Source: Pseudomonadota bacterium (GTDB lineage Bacteria; Bdellovibrionota; UBA1018). Taken from it: a DNA stretch of 64,000 nt. This document shows positions 18,065-26,102 of this stretch, piece by piece. Under the pieces are notes generated by a model. It was not told the DNA's origin, made no database searches, and worked only from the letters and a program-made list of their open reading frames with translations. The position numbers and the translations under genes are program-made. Where the stretch lies: the NCBI GenBank assembly GCA_027485695.1, contig JAIXQO010000009.1, forward strand, positions 137,157 through 201,156. The letters are read 5' to 3'. Position 1 is the stretch's first letter. Every line of letters starts with the position of its first letter.

Positions 18065-18559
18065 GTGATCGATCCTGAATTTCATTCGTTATACGAGGCG
18101 TATAGCCGCCCGGTTCGGAATTTCTTATTCCGCCTGGGCGCTCGCGCCTCGCTCGACGATTTGACCCAGGAAACGTTTCTGCGCGTTTGGACCCACCGAT
18201 CGAAACTGCCCGAGATCCAATCCCCCAAAGCCTGGATTTTGCGTATCGCGCTCAATCAGTTTTATGATCTGAAAAAAAGAAAATCCTCGCAGTCGACCGA
18301 CGAGTTTGACGAAGTATTCCACGCCGCGCCGATCCGGGAATCACTCGATACGCGCCTGGACGCCGAAAAAGCGCTCTTAGTACTCCCGCTCGAACAGCGG
18401 TCCGTCTGCATCCTTCACTACCTGGAGGATCTCACCGTTTCCGAAATCGCAACCGCACTTGAAATCCCCGAAGGAACCGTTAAGACCCGCCTCATGAAAA
18501 GCCGCGAGCGCATGCTTGCGATGTTCAGCCCGGAGAAGCCCCATGCCGAAACAAAATAG
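18065..18559 (+). CDS. ECF RNA polymerase sigma factor
   Basis: A 164-residue sigma-70 family protein with only regions 2 and 4. Region 2 is SLYEAYSRPVRNFLFRLG...DLTQETFLRVW, and region 4 is LPLEQRSVCILHYLEDLTVSEIATAL followed by the helix-turn-helix EGTVKTRLMKSRERM. It starts with GTG at 18065, 8 bp after the Spy-like gene. It directs RNA polymerase to stress promoters, probably including 17507-17534. The last 17 bp overlap the putative anti-sigma gene, a hallmark of sigma/anti-sigma pairs. Confidence 0.93.
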   Translation: MIDPEFHSLYEAYSRPVRNFLFRLGARASLDDLTQETFLRVWTHRSKLPEIQSPKAWILRIALNQFYDLKKRKSSQSTDEFDEVFHAAPIRESLDTRLDAEKALLVLPLEQRSVCILHYLEDLTVSEIATALEIPEGTVKTRLMKSRERMLAMFSPEKPHAETK

Positions 18560-18893
18560 CGAAAACGAATTTTTGTCCCGGACACTGAAATCCCGCGTAC
18601 GAGAAGCACCCCCTGCGCCATTTCTGGAAGCTCGCATTTGGAATGCGATTCAGTCGCAGAAAACACCTGCAAATCGGAGCCGATTCTGGAAGTTAGCGCC
18701 ATCACTGGCGGGCGTCTTGGGAATTGTTTTGGCCATCCTCTTGGTCAATCAAAAAAGCCATCTGACCTCCCGAATCGTGTCTCGCCCGCTGCCATCACCG
18801 GTCGCATCACTAGAAGGCTGGGAATCGGATTTCGCAGATGGTTTTGACTACCTCACGGATTTTGACGCCGAAGAAGAGATCGCAATTTTCTAG
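18543..18893 (+). CDS. Putative single-pass anti-sigma factor
   Basis: A 116-residue protein starting at ATG 18543, inside the sigma gene. It has a cytoplasmic N-terminal part of about 48 residues (RTLKSRVREAPPAPFLEARIWNAIQ), one membrane helix (SLAGVLGIVLAILLV, about 57-72), and an acidic periplasmic tail (FADGFDYLTDFDAEEEIAIF). It has no ZAS zinc motif. Size, topology and overlap with an ECF sigma gene fit a CnrY/NccY-like anti-sigma factor. The role rests on context; sequence similarity is not evident. Confidence 0.65.
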   Translation: MPKQNSENEFLSRTLKSRVREAPPAPFLEARIWNAIQSQKTPANRSRFWKLAPSLAGVLGIVLAILLVNQKSHLTSRIVSRPLPSPVASLEGWESDFADGFDYLTDFDAEEEIAIF

Positions 18894-18897
18894 TCGC

Positions 18898-19710
18898 TCA
18901 ACCTTCTGATTTACTCACCCACCAACTCACCGAGTGGAGCGTCTCTTGATGATTGAAACCAAGCGATTCATAGATCCGGGACGCGACGTAGTTCGCGTCC
19001 GCTTGGATCACGAGCGACTGAGTATCCGGCCGCTCTGAAAACGATCGCTGGGCGACTTCGTGGACCAAAGTCTGGCAAATTCCTTGCGCGCGAAACTCCG
19101 GATGGGTCCCGACATTTTGATATCGACCGAGATTCTCATCAAAAAAAACACCGAGATCTCCTACTAACCGCTCACCGATAAATGCGCCCCACCAGTCGCC
19201 TAGGCCCGCCTCGCTCATTTTCCGGTATTCGGCGTTTTGCGCTTTTTTAAAAGTCCGATAAGCGGGCCCCGAGAATTCAGGCGCTGCGCACACGATTTGG
19301 AGTTCTAGCGACTGCGACCAGTCCTGGTCGCTCGTGAGTTTTCGAATCAGGAGGCCATCGCGTAAGTACCGAGGAGGATTTAACGATCTACGTGTTGCAA
19401 CCAAAACCCGAGTCACTTCATAGCCGAAATCTGCTGCAAGAAACTCTGATAGATTCCCCATCTGATCCTCATCCCAGGTAAACGAGTAGTGGTGAGGAGT
19501 CGAATAATAGGGAAACTCGCGATCAAAAATCGACTTCCATTCCTGGAACGTACCGATGTTCGGCGCGCGATCAAAAACAATGAAATTTCCCCAGTGAAAC
19601 TCTGGATTGCTGGGGGTCTGAATGAGTGTGTACGCGCCACGATCAATCACCGTTCCGGAAAATCGAGAAAAAATCAGATCGGTTCGCCGCCCTAGGGATC
19701 GAATTCTCAT
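18898..19710 (-). CDS. GNAT-family N-acetyltransferase
   Basis: About 270 residues. The C-terminal half has the GNAT acetyl-CoA motif A: YQNVGTHPEFRAQGICQTLV (R/Q-x-x-G-x-G/A loop), then a motif B region with YESLGF(N)HQE. The N-terminal half (about 130 residues) is unlike a standard GNAT fold and may be a second, degenerate GNAT copy. The ATG at 19710 begins with a basic stretch; the ATG at 19758 is the other possible start. It abuts (4 bp) the anti-sigma gene tail-to-tail. Substrate unknown. Confidence 0.78.
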   Translation of the reverse strand: MRIRSLGRRTDLIFSRFSGTVIDRGAYTLIQTPSNPEFHWGNFIVFDRAPNIGTFQEWKSIFDREFPYYSTPHHYSFTWDEDQMGNLSEFLAADFGYEVTRVLVATRRSLNPPRYLRDGLLIRKLTSDQDWSQSLELQIVCAAPEFSGPAYRTFKKAQNAEYRKMSEAGLGDWWGAFIGERLVGDLGVFFDENLGRYQNVGTHPEFRAQGICQTLVHEVAQRSFSERPDTQSLVIQADANYVASRIYESLGFNHQETLHSVSWWVSKSEG

Positions 19711-19835
19711 GACGTATAAGCTACCGTAAGTACCCTTTTTGGGTAAACGAGAGTCCACACGCTCGCCTCAAACGTTGAATTTAATTGCCTGCCCCCCTGG
19801 AGTTTTTGGACCCCATTTCGTATGCTCGAAAAATC

Positions 19836-20327
19836 ATGAGCCTGAAACAAACGCCGGAACTGCTGCGATTCCTTTCGACCTATTTTTCGGAAACGAGCGC
19901 CGACACGGACGCCGAGACTGTCCAGAATTTCGTTGCACGCGCGAACCCCGACGAACTGAACTCGCTCATCAGCGAATTTCGCCAAGCACTAGAAGGCGAA
20001 ACCCTGGACCTAGGCGAACTCGGCGCTGAGGCGAACCGCTGGTTTGGAGACACCGAGGAGGCCCGCGACTGGCTTCGAGAAGTCCTCGGATACCTGATGG
20101 CAAGCGATAGCGGGAGTCTCGTGACCAAGGACTCCAACGGAGCCGAGCTAGCAGAGGGTGACTCGGTTCAAGTCATCAAGGACCTCAAGGTCAAAGGCGG
20201 TTCCAGCGATCTGAAACGCGGTACGCTGATCAAAAAAATCCACCTCATTGGTGATCCGGGTAACATCGAATGCCGTGTGGATGGTTCCACGCTTGTTCTA
20301 AAGACGATGTTTTTGAAGAAGGTTTAG
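19836..20327 (+). CDS. CdiI_2-like immunity domain fused to a PhnA/YjdN domain
   Basis: A 163-residue protein starting at ATG 19836. Residues about 5-90 (TPELLRFLSTYF, then AETVQNFVARANPDELNSLI, then EEARDWLREVLGYL) match the pattern of CdiI_2-type contact-dependent-inhibition immunity proteins. Residues about 93-163 match the PhnA/YjdN C-terminal domain: KDSNGAELAEGDSVQVIKDL, then LKRGTLIKKIHLI and a terminal LKTMFLKKV. Normal YjdN has an N-terminal CxxC zinc ribbon instead; here it is replaced. A PhnA-type domain does not imply phosphonate breakdown (that PhnA is unrelated). No toxin or CdiB/CdiA gene is nearby, so the protein may be an orphan or have another role. Confidence 0.72.
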   Translation: MSLKQTPELLRFLSTYFSETSADTDAETVQNFVARANPDELNSLISEFRQALEGETLDLGELGAEANRWFGDTEEARDWLREVLGYLMASDSGSLVTKDSNGAELAEGDSVQVIKDLKVKGGSSDLKRGTLIKKIHLIGDPGNIECRVDGSTLVLKTMFLKKV

Positions 20328-20423
20328 TTTGCGCGTGACGGCCTGATCGTTCCTCAGACCCTCATTTCATTTCTCAAGTTCCATCGAAATACCACCGAAG
20401 AGCCTGACGAGGGGCGTGTAGTC

Positions 20424-21269
20424 ATGGACACTCGATGGGGGAATTTCATCGCAGTCTTGGCCGTTGGACTAACGGTTGGCTGCGAATCCATTCGTGAAAT
20501 CAATCCACATACGATCCAGCGTTCTTCGCAGAACCAGGAGATTGGCAATACGACGCCAATGCCTATCCCATCGACATCCGCAACTCCCACTCCCATCCCT
20601 ACAGTCACCCCAACGCCCACTCCAACTCCCACTCCAACTCCCACCCCAACTCCCACCCCAACCGTGACGCCGACACCGAATCAAAACGTCAGCATTTTTG
20701 AGTTTCAAGCTTACTCGAACGGGCAACCGCTCCCGACCGATCCGACCGGAAACGGTTACATCCGGGTCGCGTTCCCGAGCCACTCCGTCGTATCCACTCC
20801 GATCGACCGAACCAAGATTGGCGCGGTCGCTCACTGTGAGTACTGGCTTTATGACGATCAAAACCGAATCGTCGTCCACGTCCTCGATACGATGGGCGGT
20901 TTTCATCCGAACTTTTTTGAGGCGTCGGCCGACGCCTACACTCAATCGGCGGAATTCGAATGGTTCCGCAAATGGGTCCGACAATTCGTTCCGTTCAAAG
21001 GGTTTAATACCCCGCGAGACCGGGGCAACAACCACATGGACGCCTACTACTCCCACTATGTGATCGAAGGGCGCTACCGCTGGGTCTTTAAAAACATTGG
21101 AAATACCATTCAACTCCTCCGGGCCGGCCTAATCCGTGCAGGAAACGCCGAGGATCAGGTCAATGAAAACCTAAACCCGGGTGAAACCGTCACGCATGAA
21201 CTGGAGATCCACCGGGGCCCGGATCCATTCGATTCGTTCAAGCTCAATACCAACAATTACACGCCCTAA
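20424..21269 (+). CDS. Lipoprotein with Pro-Thr tether and unknown C-terminal domain
   Basis: A 281-residue protein. The N-terminus is a type II signal peptide (IAVLAVGLTVGC, Cys about 20). A Pro-Thr repeat linker spans about 45-90. The globular part, about 170 residues, holds many Tyr, Trp and Asn (VAHCEYWLYDDQNR; ETVTHELEIHRGPDPFD) and is probably beta-rich. Such PT tethers hold a domain away from a membrane or wall. I do not recognise the domain. A hairpin at 21271-21299 follows its stop and may end the transcript. Confidence 0.68.
   Translation: MDTRWGNFIAVLAVGLTVGCESIREINPHTIQRSSQNQEIGNTTPMPIPSTSATPTPIPTVTPTPTPTPTPTPTPTPTPTVTPTPNQNVSIFEFQAYSNGQPLPTDPTGNGYIRVAFPSHSVVSTPIDRTKIGAVAHCEYWLYDDQNRIVVHVLDTMGGFHPNFFEASADAYTQSAEFEWFRKWVRQFVPFKGFNTPRDRGNNHMDAYYSHYVIEGRYRWVFKNIGNTIQLLRAGLIRAGNAEDQVNENLNPGETVTHELEIHRGPDPFDSFKLNTNNYTP
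20609..20664 (+). repeat. 12-bp tandem repeat encoding a (TP)n linker
   Basis: Three clear near-identical copies of TCCAACTCCCAC (20621-20632, 20633-20644, and 20645-20656 with CCC for TCC), flanked by degenerate copies. Each unit codes for Pro-Thr-Pro-Thr. The repeat is coding, in frame in the lipoprotein gene, and prone to length change by slippage. Confidence 0.85.
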
Positions 21270-21270
21270 A

Positions 21271-21299
21271 ACACCCGTTTTCTGATATGAAACGGGTGT
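21271..21299 (+). promoter_or_regulatory. 10-bp hairpin that includes the rapA GTG start codon
   Basis: A perfect stem, ACACCCGTTT (21271-21280) with AAACGGGTGT (21290-21299), and a 9-nt loop. The 3' arm contains two of the three bases of the GTG start of the rapA-like gene (21298-21300). The hairpin starts 2 bp past the upstream lipoprotein stop. It has no T-run, so it is either a weak terminator or an element that hides the rapA start. Confidence 0.55.
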
Positions 21300-24048
21300 G
21301 ACCTCCACTACAAATTCAACTGTTTTTCAACTGGGACAATGCTGGACCAGCGAAGGCGAACCCGAGCTCGGCGTCGGTTTCATTCTGGCTATCGACGCGC
21401 AATCCATCGCCCTGGAGTTCCCGTCCAGCACCCAAGGTCGGATGTACCGCAAAAAAAACGCGCCCTTGCGCCGTCTGATTTTTCGCGAAGGAGAAAAAGT
21501 CCTTTCGAAAAACCAGAAATCCTTTGTCGTCGCAAAGACCGAAGTACGCGAACACCTCGTCTGGTACATCTCCGAAAGCGGCGATGAACTCTGCGAAAAA
21601 GACCTCTCTCCGAAACTCACGCTCACCCGTCCGGTCGAGCGATTCTTGGCCCACCAATGGGACACCCTCAAGGCTTACAAACTACGTGCACACGCGCTCG
21701 AACAGCGGCTCCGCGCCCAACATGATCCCGCGCGAGGCTACTTGGGTGCTCGTGCCGAACTACTCCCGCACCAGCTCTACGTCACCTCCCAAGTCGCTAA
21801 CCGCGGACTGCCGCGCGCACTGCTCGCAGACGAGGTGGGCTTAGGCAAAACCATCGAAGCTGCCTGGATCTTGCATCGACTCCACACGCTCGGCCGCGTT
21901 CGCCGAGTGCTGATCGTCGCACCTGAGAGTTTGGTGAATCAGTGGTTCGTTGAGCTTTTCAAACGGTTCAATCTTTCGTTTTGGGTACCGGGTTCTCAAA
22001 CTGATCTCGAAATCGAGAAAGAAGACCTCGAAGGTGAAGAGCGTGTGATCTTGGGCCTCGAGAAACTCACAGAACTCGACGAGAAAGGCGCCTTGCCCCT
22101 CATGGGCTGGGATCTGATCATCGTCGACGAAGCACACCGCTTGACGGGCTCTGATGGAGAAATGAGCGCAGAATATTCAGTCATCGAGAAGCTCGCCGAG
22201 AATTCTCCGGGACTCTTACTCCTGACCGCTACCCCCGAACAACTCGGGATCGAAGGACACTTCGCTCGCCTCAAGCTCATCGATCCGCATCGTTTCAAAA
22301 ATTTCGAGCAGTTTTCCCGCGAACACGCCGACTATCAGAAAATCGTCAAAATGAGCGAGGGCCTCACGAGCACCGCGAAACTCAAGAAGACGGACGTCAC
22401 GGCGCTAAAAAAACGTTTAGAGGGCAAAGTGCCCGACGAACTTTTTGAAGACCTAGAAAACGCGGAGTCTCGCCGGAAACTCGCGCTTGCGCTCAACGAT
22501 CATTACGGCACGGGACGTATCTATTTCAGAAACTCCCGAAGCGTCGTGGAACTCGAAGGATTCCGATTCCCGAAACGTATCTTGAAAAAACACCTCATCA
22601 AGAGTGGTGAAAATGAATCCCCCGCGGCCGCTCTGGTCAAATGGCTCGGTGAGTTCGCGCGCTCGCATAGCCAAGAGAAAACACTCCTCATCTGTTCATC
22701 CGCCAAACAAGTCAGCGACTGGGAGAAACGCCTGCGGGACGAATATGCACTCAAGGCCGTGGCGTTTCACGAGAACCTCTCGCTCCTCGCTCGCGATCGA
22801 AATGCCGCCTATTTCGAAGATCCCAAGGGCGCAACGATCTTGCTCTGCTCTGAGATCGGCGGAGAGGGCCGAAATTTCCAGCAGGCTTCTCAGCTGATTC
22901 TTGCCGATCTCCCCGGAGATCCCGATGTGCTTGAGCAGCGGATCGGTCGCTTGGACCGCATCGGCCAGCGCTCGGACATCACCATCCACGTGCCTTATTT
23001 CAAGGGCAGTCTGGAAGAGCGCCTCCTCAAATTTCACGAAGAAGTATTCGACGGGTTCAGCCGTCCGACTCAAGGTGCCGGCAAGATCTACGCGGAATAC
23101 CGCGAAGCCATCGAAGCAGGCGCCAAGAAAGGTTTCTCCGAGCTCGTCGAAGCAGCAAAAACCGCTTATGCGGCACAGCTCGAAGAGATCGAAGCCGGTC
23201 GCGATCGACTCATTGAGCTCAACTCACTGGATCCGAAACAAGCAAATGAACTCGTACAATCGATCGCTGCAGCAGAACGAATCGAAGAACTGAAAGAGAC
23301 ACTCGATCTACTTTTTGACGGGATGGAAATCCATTCCGAGGATCTGGACGCAGATACGGTCTTCGTTGAACCGGGACACAGCCAATACGCGGCCTATTTT
23401 CCAAGCCTTCCGTCCGAAGGTTTCAGTTTTACTTTTTCTCGTAAAAAAGCGCTCGCGCGAAACGATCTCACTCTGATGACGTGGGATCATCCGCTTGCCT
23501 CGGGCACCTTGGATACCATTGCGGCTCAAGAATACGGCAATATCTCTGTAGCGGGCGGTCCGGAGGGTTTACTGCTGATGGAATGTGCGTTCGTCATCGA
23601 ACCCGCTTCGGTCGGCGATGAATGGCACGCAAACGAGTTTTTCGCCCCCGCACGCGTACGAGTCGTACTCGATGCTACAGGCAAGGATCTCACGAGCACC
23701 TGGCCCGCGGAGAAACTCTATGCGGCCTTAAGCCCGCTCACGGATACGGCAGCACCACTCGTCAAGAAACTTCCGCCAGAGCGCATTCGTGGACTGATCA
23801 ACAAAGCAACGGGACAAGCCGAAGCGTTTGCGACTAAGAAAAAATCCGAAGCACGCGAACGCATGAAAGCGACGATTGAATCTGAAATCGATCGTTTGCG
23901 GGCCTTACAGGGGAAAAACCGCCTCGTCAGCGACCTCGAAGTCTCTTGGTGGATGACTCGCAAAGAACAGCTCGTACAAGCGTTCTCGGGCGCTCAAGTG
24001 CGCTTGGATTCGTTTCTCTTAGTGGTCCCCAATCAACTGGGTCGTTAA
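21298..24048 (+). CDS. rapA: RapA-like SWI2/SNF2 ATPase (RNA polymerase recycling factor)
   Basis: A 916-residue protein (E. coli RapA has 968). The N-terminal Tudor-like domains match (FQLGQCWTSEGEPELGVGFI, then MYRKKNAPLRRLIF). ATPase motifs: LLADEVGLGKTIEA (Walker A Lys about 184), IIVDEAHR (DEAH about 278), LLTATPEQLG; C-terminal helicase motifs include GGEGRNFQ and QRIGRLDRIGQR. RapA frees stalled RNA polymerase after transcription. The first possible start is GTG 21298, buried in a hairpin and without a Shine-Dalgarno; no other good start lies before the Tudor motif. A member of the wider DISARM/SNF2 defence group is unlikely, given the RapA-specific N-terminus and lack of partner genes. 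Confidence 0.9.
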   Translation: MTSTTNSTVFQLGQCWTSEGEPELGVGFILAIDAQSIALEFPSSTQGRMYRKKNAPLRRLIFREGEKVLSKNQKSFVVAKTEVREHLVWYISESGDELCEKDLSPKLTLTRPVERFLAHQWDTLKAYKLRAHALEQRLRAQHDPARGYLGARAELLPHQLYVTSQVANRGLPRALLADEVGLGKTIEAAWILHRLHTLGRVRRVLIVAPESLVNQWFVELFKRFNLSFWVPGSQTDLEIEKEDLEGEERVILGLEKLTELDEKGALPLMGWDLIIVDEAHRLTGSDGEMSAEYSVIEKLAENSPGLLLLTATPEQLGIEGHFARLKLIDPHRFKNFEQFSREHADYQKIVKMSEGLTSTAKLKKTDVTALKKRLEGKVPDELFEDLENAESRRKLALALNDHYGTGRIYFRNSRSVVELEGFRFPKRILKKHLIKSGENESPAAALVKWLGEFARSHSQEKTLLICSSAKQVSDWEKRLRDEYALKAVAFHENLSLLARDRNAAYFEDPKGATILLCSEIGGEGRNFQQASQLILADLPGDPDVLEQRIGRLDRIGQRSDITIHVPYFKGSLEERLLKFHEEVFDGFSRPTQGAGKIYAEYREAIEAGAKKGFSELVEAAKTAYAAQLEEIEAGRDRLIELNSLDPKQANELVQSIAAAERIEELKETLDLLFDGMEIHSEDLDADTVFVEPGHSQYAAYFPSLPSEGFSFTFSRKKALARNDLTLMTWDHPLASGTLDTIAAQEYGNISVAGGPEGLLLMECAFVIEPASVGDEWHANEFFAPARVRVVLDATGKDLTSTWPAEKLYAALSPLTDTAAPLVKKLPPERIRGLINKATGQAEAFATKKKSEARERMKATIESEIDRLRALQGKNRLVSDLEVSWWMTRKEQLVQAFSGAQVRLDSFLLVVPNQLGR

Positions 24049-24092
24049 ATGATGCGTCATTCAGGGATGTCAGAACGACTTAAAACAATAAT

Positions 24093-24111
24093 GATAATGA
24101 ATCTCATTATT
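24093..24111. promoter_or_regulatory. Fur box
   Basis: GATAATGAATCTCATTATT matches 15 of 19 positions of the classic Fur box GATAATGATAATCATTATC. The arms ATAATGA (24094-24100) and TCATTAT (24104-24110) are perfect. It lies 150 bp before the ATG of the exported protein at 24264 and 45 bp after rapA ends, so the 24264 gene is the only likely target. Predicts derepression under low iron. Confidence 0.72.
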
Positions 24112-24263
24112 ATTGATCAAGTCCTCTCTCGGTGATACCCATCGAGTAGATCCAAGAAAACTCGTCCCGAAGTAGCACGAAGTCCGCGTTCTTCCCGCAA
24201 CGAGCGCGTTCGAGAATCTTGGATAGACAAGAACTGCATCCTCACACCTCAGGAGCTTGATCC

Positions 24264-24821
24264 ATGAAACACCCACTCGTCTTAGCCACCGTTTTACTCT
24301 CCCTGTCCTCAGCAATCGCCACTGATTCAGACCTGGTTCTCCCGGGCGAAAAATGGCTCTCCCGTTTTGACAAATTCGTCTGCGCCGCTTTCGGCCCAGC
24401 CGTCATCGCTCCCGCATCCCTCGGTTCAATGAATATCGCGTTTGAAACGATGACCACCGATTCGACGCTCGACAACGGACTTCTCAAGGCGACGTTCACG
24501 CAAGACGGCGCCCAATGCCGTTACAGTGCGATCGTTTTTGCGGATAATGCAGCAGCCACCCTCCGCCTCGTTCAGTCCAAGGCATTCGCACCGCTCGGCG
24601 GCTCCGACTGCGCGCTCGGCAAAGACGTACTCGATCGAGCCTTCGCACCCACGGACTACCTCTACTACGGACATCCACACAATCTAGCGATCCTCATGCA
24701 CCTGGACGATGCAGAAACGATCTGCGGACCAGGCGCCACGCGCGTGGGGGTGAATTTCGTCGTTACGGGTCGAATCGCCCCGCCGGCACCAGCTCCAGTG
24801 CCAGCCGCGAATCACGAGTAG
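24264..24821 (+). CDS. Exported protein, predicted Fur-controlled, unknown function
   Basis: A 185-residue protein with a signal peptide (HPLVLATVLLSLSSAIA, cleavage near 20). A CAGGAG Shine-Dalgarno sits 10 nt before the ATG. The mature domain (about 165 residues) has four cysteines (VCAAF, QCRYS, DCALG, ICGPG), probably two disulfides, and ends in a Pro-Ala tail. I recognise no family. The Fur box upstream suggests a role in iron limitation. A strong terminator follows at 24844-24885. Confidence 0.68.
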   Translation: MKHPLVLATVLLSLSSAIATDSDLVLPGEKWLSRFDKFVCAAFGPAVIAPASLGSMNIAFETMTTDSTLDNGLLKATFTQDGAQCRYSAIVFADNAAATLRLVQSKAFAPLGGSDCALGKDVLDRAFAPTDYLYYGHPHNLAILMHLDDAETICGPGATRVGVNFVVTGRIAPPAPAPVPAANHE

Positions 24822-24843
24822 ACTCACTTAAATTCGACGGAGA

Positions 24844-24885
24844 AGAGCGATCCATCCCCTCGAGAGATCGCTCTTTTTGTTTTTT
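24844..24885 (+). terminator. Rho-independent terminator after the Fur-linked gene
   Basis: A perfect 9-bp stem, AGAGCGATC (24844-24852) with GATCGCTCT (24866-24874), and a 13-nt loop, followed by TTTTTGTTTTTT to 24885. A textbook plus-strand terminator 23 bp past the stop at 24821. Confidence 0.92.
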
Positions 24886-24959
24886 GCACGGGTCCACACA
24901 ATGGACCCGTCTTTTTGAGTTGTCCAAAAGCAGAACCATTCGATATGTGCTCCGCCGAA

Positions 24960-26102
24960 ATGCTGAAACTCAACTCACTCTGGCTGGTTCTCGCGCTCTC
25001 ACTGACTGCACCACACAGTGCACAGGCTCAAGACGATTCCGATCTGCTCTATTACGTGGGTCGATCACTCGGTAATACCCCTGAGGCGCAAGTCCGCGAA
25101 TCCGAACGCATCATCGCACTGGTCGAGTCGCGCATAAGCGCGCGCGGCATACGTGTACGCCGTGGTTCAGAGGTCGATCGCCAGGGACGCAACTACCCCA
25201 TCCTCATTCTGGAGCCTGTGGAAAACGGCAACCCGATCAATCGCGAAGTCTTACGCATTTCGCGCACAATGAACGGGCTCCCGGTCATCTTCTCCCCCTA
25301 TGATCTGAGCCGGGGCAGATCGGCGGCGTTCTTTGATCCGGCCGGAACCAAACTCGGCGTTTCTTACGCGTTTATTTTAGGTAACGCCACTGACTCAAGC
25401 TTTCAGCATGAAGTCGCTCACGCAGAGACATTCCGCCGACTGCAGGCCAATGAACCTGCTCCTTGGGGCGGCCTCATGAAACTCCTGAACGGTGAGCGCA
25501 TGTCGCTCGGTAACTCAGGTGGATATTTCCGTTTTGCATCGCTCGACGAGTTGCTCACGACGTCGCTTTCGCTGAAACGAAACAACGAAGAAGCCCAGGC
25601 CATTCGCGCTCACACTTCTCGAGCGGAATTCATTCGCCACGATGGACCAGGCGGAGAATTCATTCAACTCATTGCCCACGACATTGAGACCGCAATCGGG
25701 CTCGCCCGCCAGTACATAGACCTCTTGACTCGCGCTCTCGCGACTCAGCCACGGACCGAGCCCCTCGCACTTCGTCTGGGAACTGTCACGCGTAACCTCA
25801 CTCAGACCAGCTACCTCCTCGACGCCTACAAACGAGAGATCATCGCGGGTCGCGGAACAGATTTGCCGGTTCCTCAGGGCACGTTGCTCACGCTCTATTG
25901 GAGCTTCGCACCGAGCCCGGCTGCGATCACCGCTCGACTACAGACACTCACAAACTTAAGTAATCAAGCATTGGCGGAACTGCGTGAAACCGATCGCTGT
26001 ATTTACCGGGGAATCGAACTCGCGGACGCCGATCGCACCAATTGGGATTGCCTCACGGCCAGGGCACCGCGCGCGTTTGAACTGCTCGTCAACGCACGTT
26101 AA
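24960..26102 (+). CDS. Exported putative zinc metallopeptidase (HEVAH)
   Basis: About 380 residues. The ATG at 24960 is chosen over 24915 because a signal peptide follows directly (LNSLWLVLALSLTAPHSAQA). HEVAH at about 150-154 (FQHEVAHAETFR) is an HExxH zinc site; a third ligand is not clear, perhaps the Glu in ASLDELLT about 45 residues on, as in gluzincins. The C-terminal half is helical. It resembles no peptidase family that I can name. It shares the idea of an exported HExxH domain with the giant protein at 1387-6360 but not obvious sequence. Confidence 0.6.
   Translation: MLKLNSLWLVLALSLTAPHSAQAQDDSDLLYYVGRSLGNTPEAQVRESERIIALVESRISARGIRVRRGSEVDRQGRNYPILILEPVENGNPINREVLRISRTMNGLPVIFSPYDLSRGRSAAFFDPAGTKLGVSYAFILGNATDSSFQHEVAHAETFRRLQANEPAPWGGLMKLLNGERMSLGNSGGYFRFASLDELLTTSLSLKRNNEEAQAIRAHTSRAEFIRHDGPGGEFIQLIAHDIETAIGLARQYIDLLTRALATQPRTEPLALRLGTVTRNLTQTSYLLDAYKREIIAGRGTDLPVPQGTLLTLYWSFAPSPAAITARLQTLTNLSNQALAELRETDRCIYRGIELADADRTNWDCLTARAPRAFELLVNAR

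Noticed and set aside
19836-20327. Phosphonoacetate hydrolase or C-P lyase role for the PhnA domain
   Set aside because: YjdN/PhnA-type domains are not phosphonate enzymes, and no phn cluster is present.
20609-20664. Short tandem repeat as a possible CRISPR array
   Set aside because: There are no spacers; the 12-bp units are contiguous and encode Pro-Thr.
20469-21113. Minus-strand frame with Gly/Trp/Ser repeats
   Set aside because: The repeats mirror the coding (TP)n tandem repeat of the plus-strand lipoprotein.
21298-24048. SNF2 ATPase as part of a DISARM or other defence system
   Set aside because: The N-terminal RapA Tudor-like motifs are present and no methylase, nuclease or DUF1998 partner is nearby.
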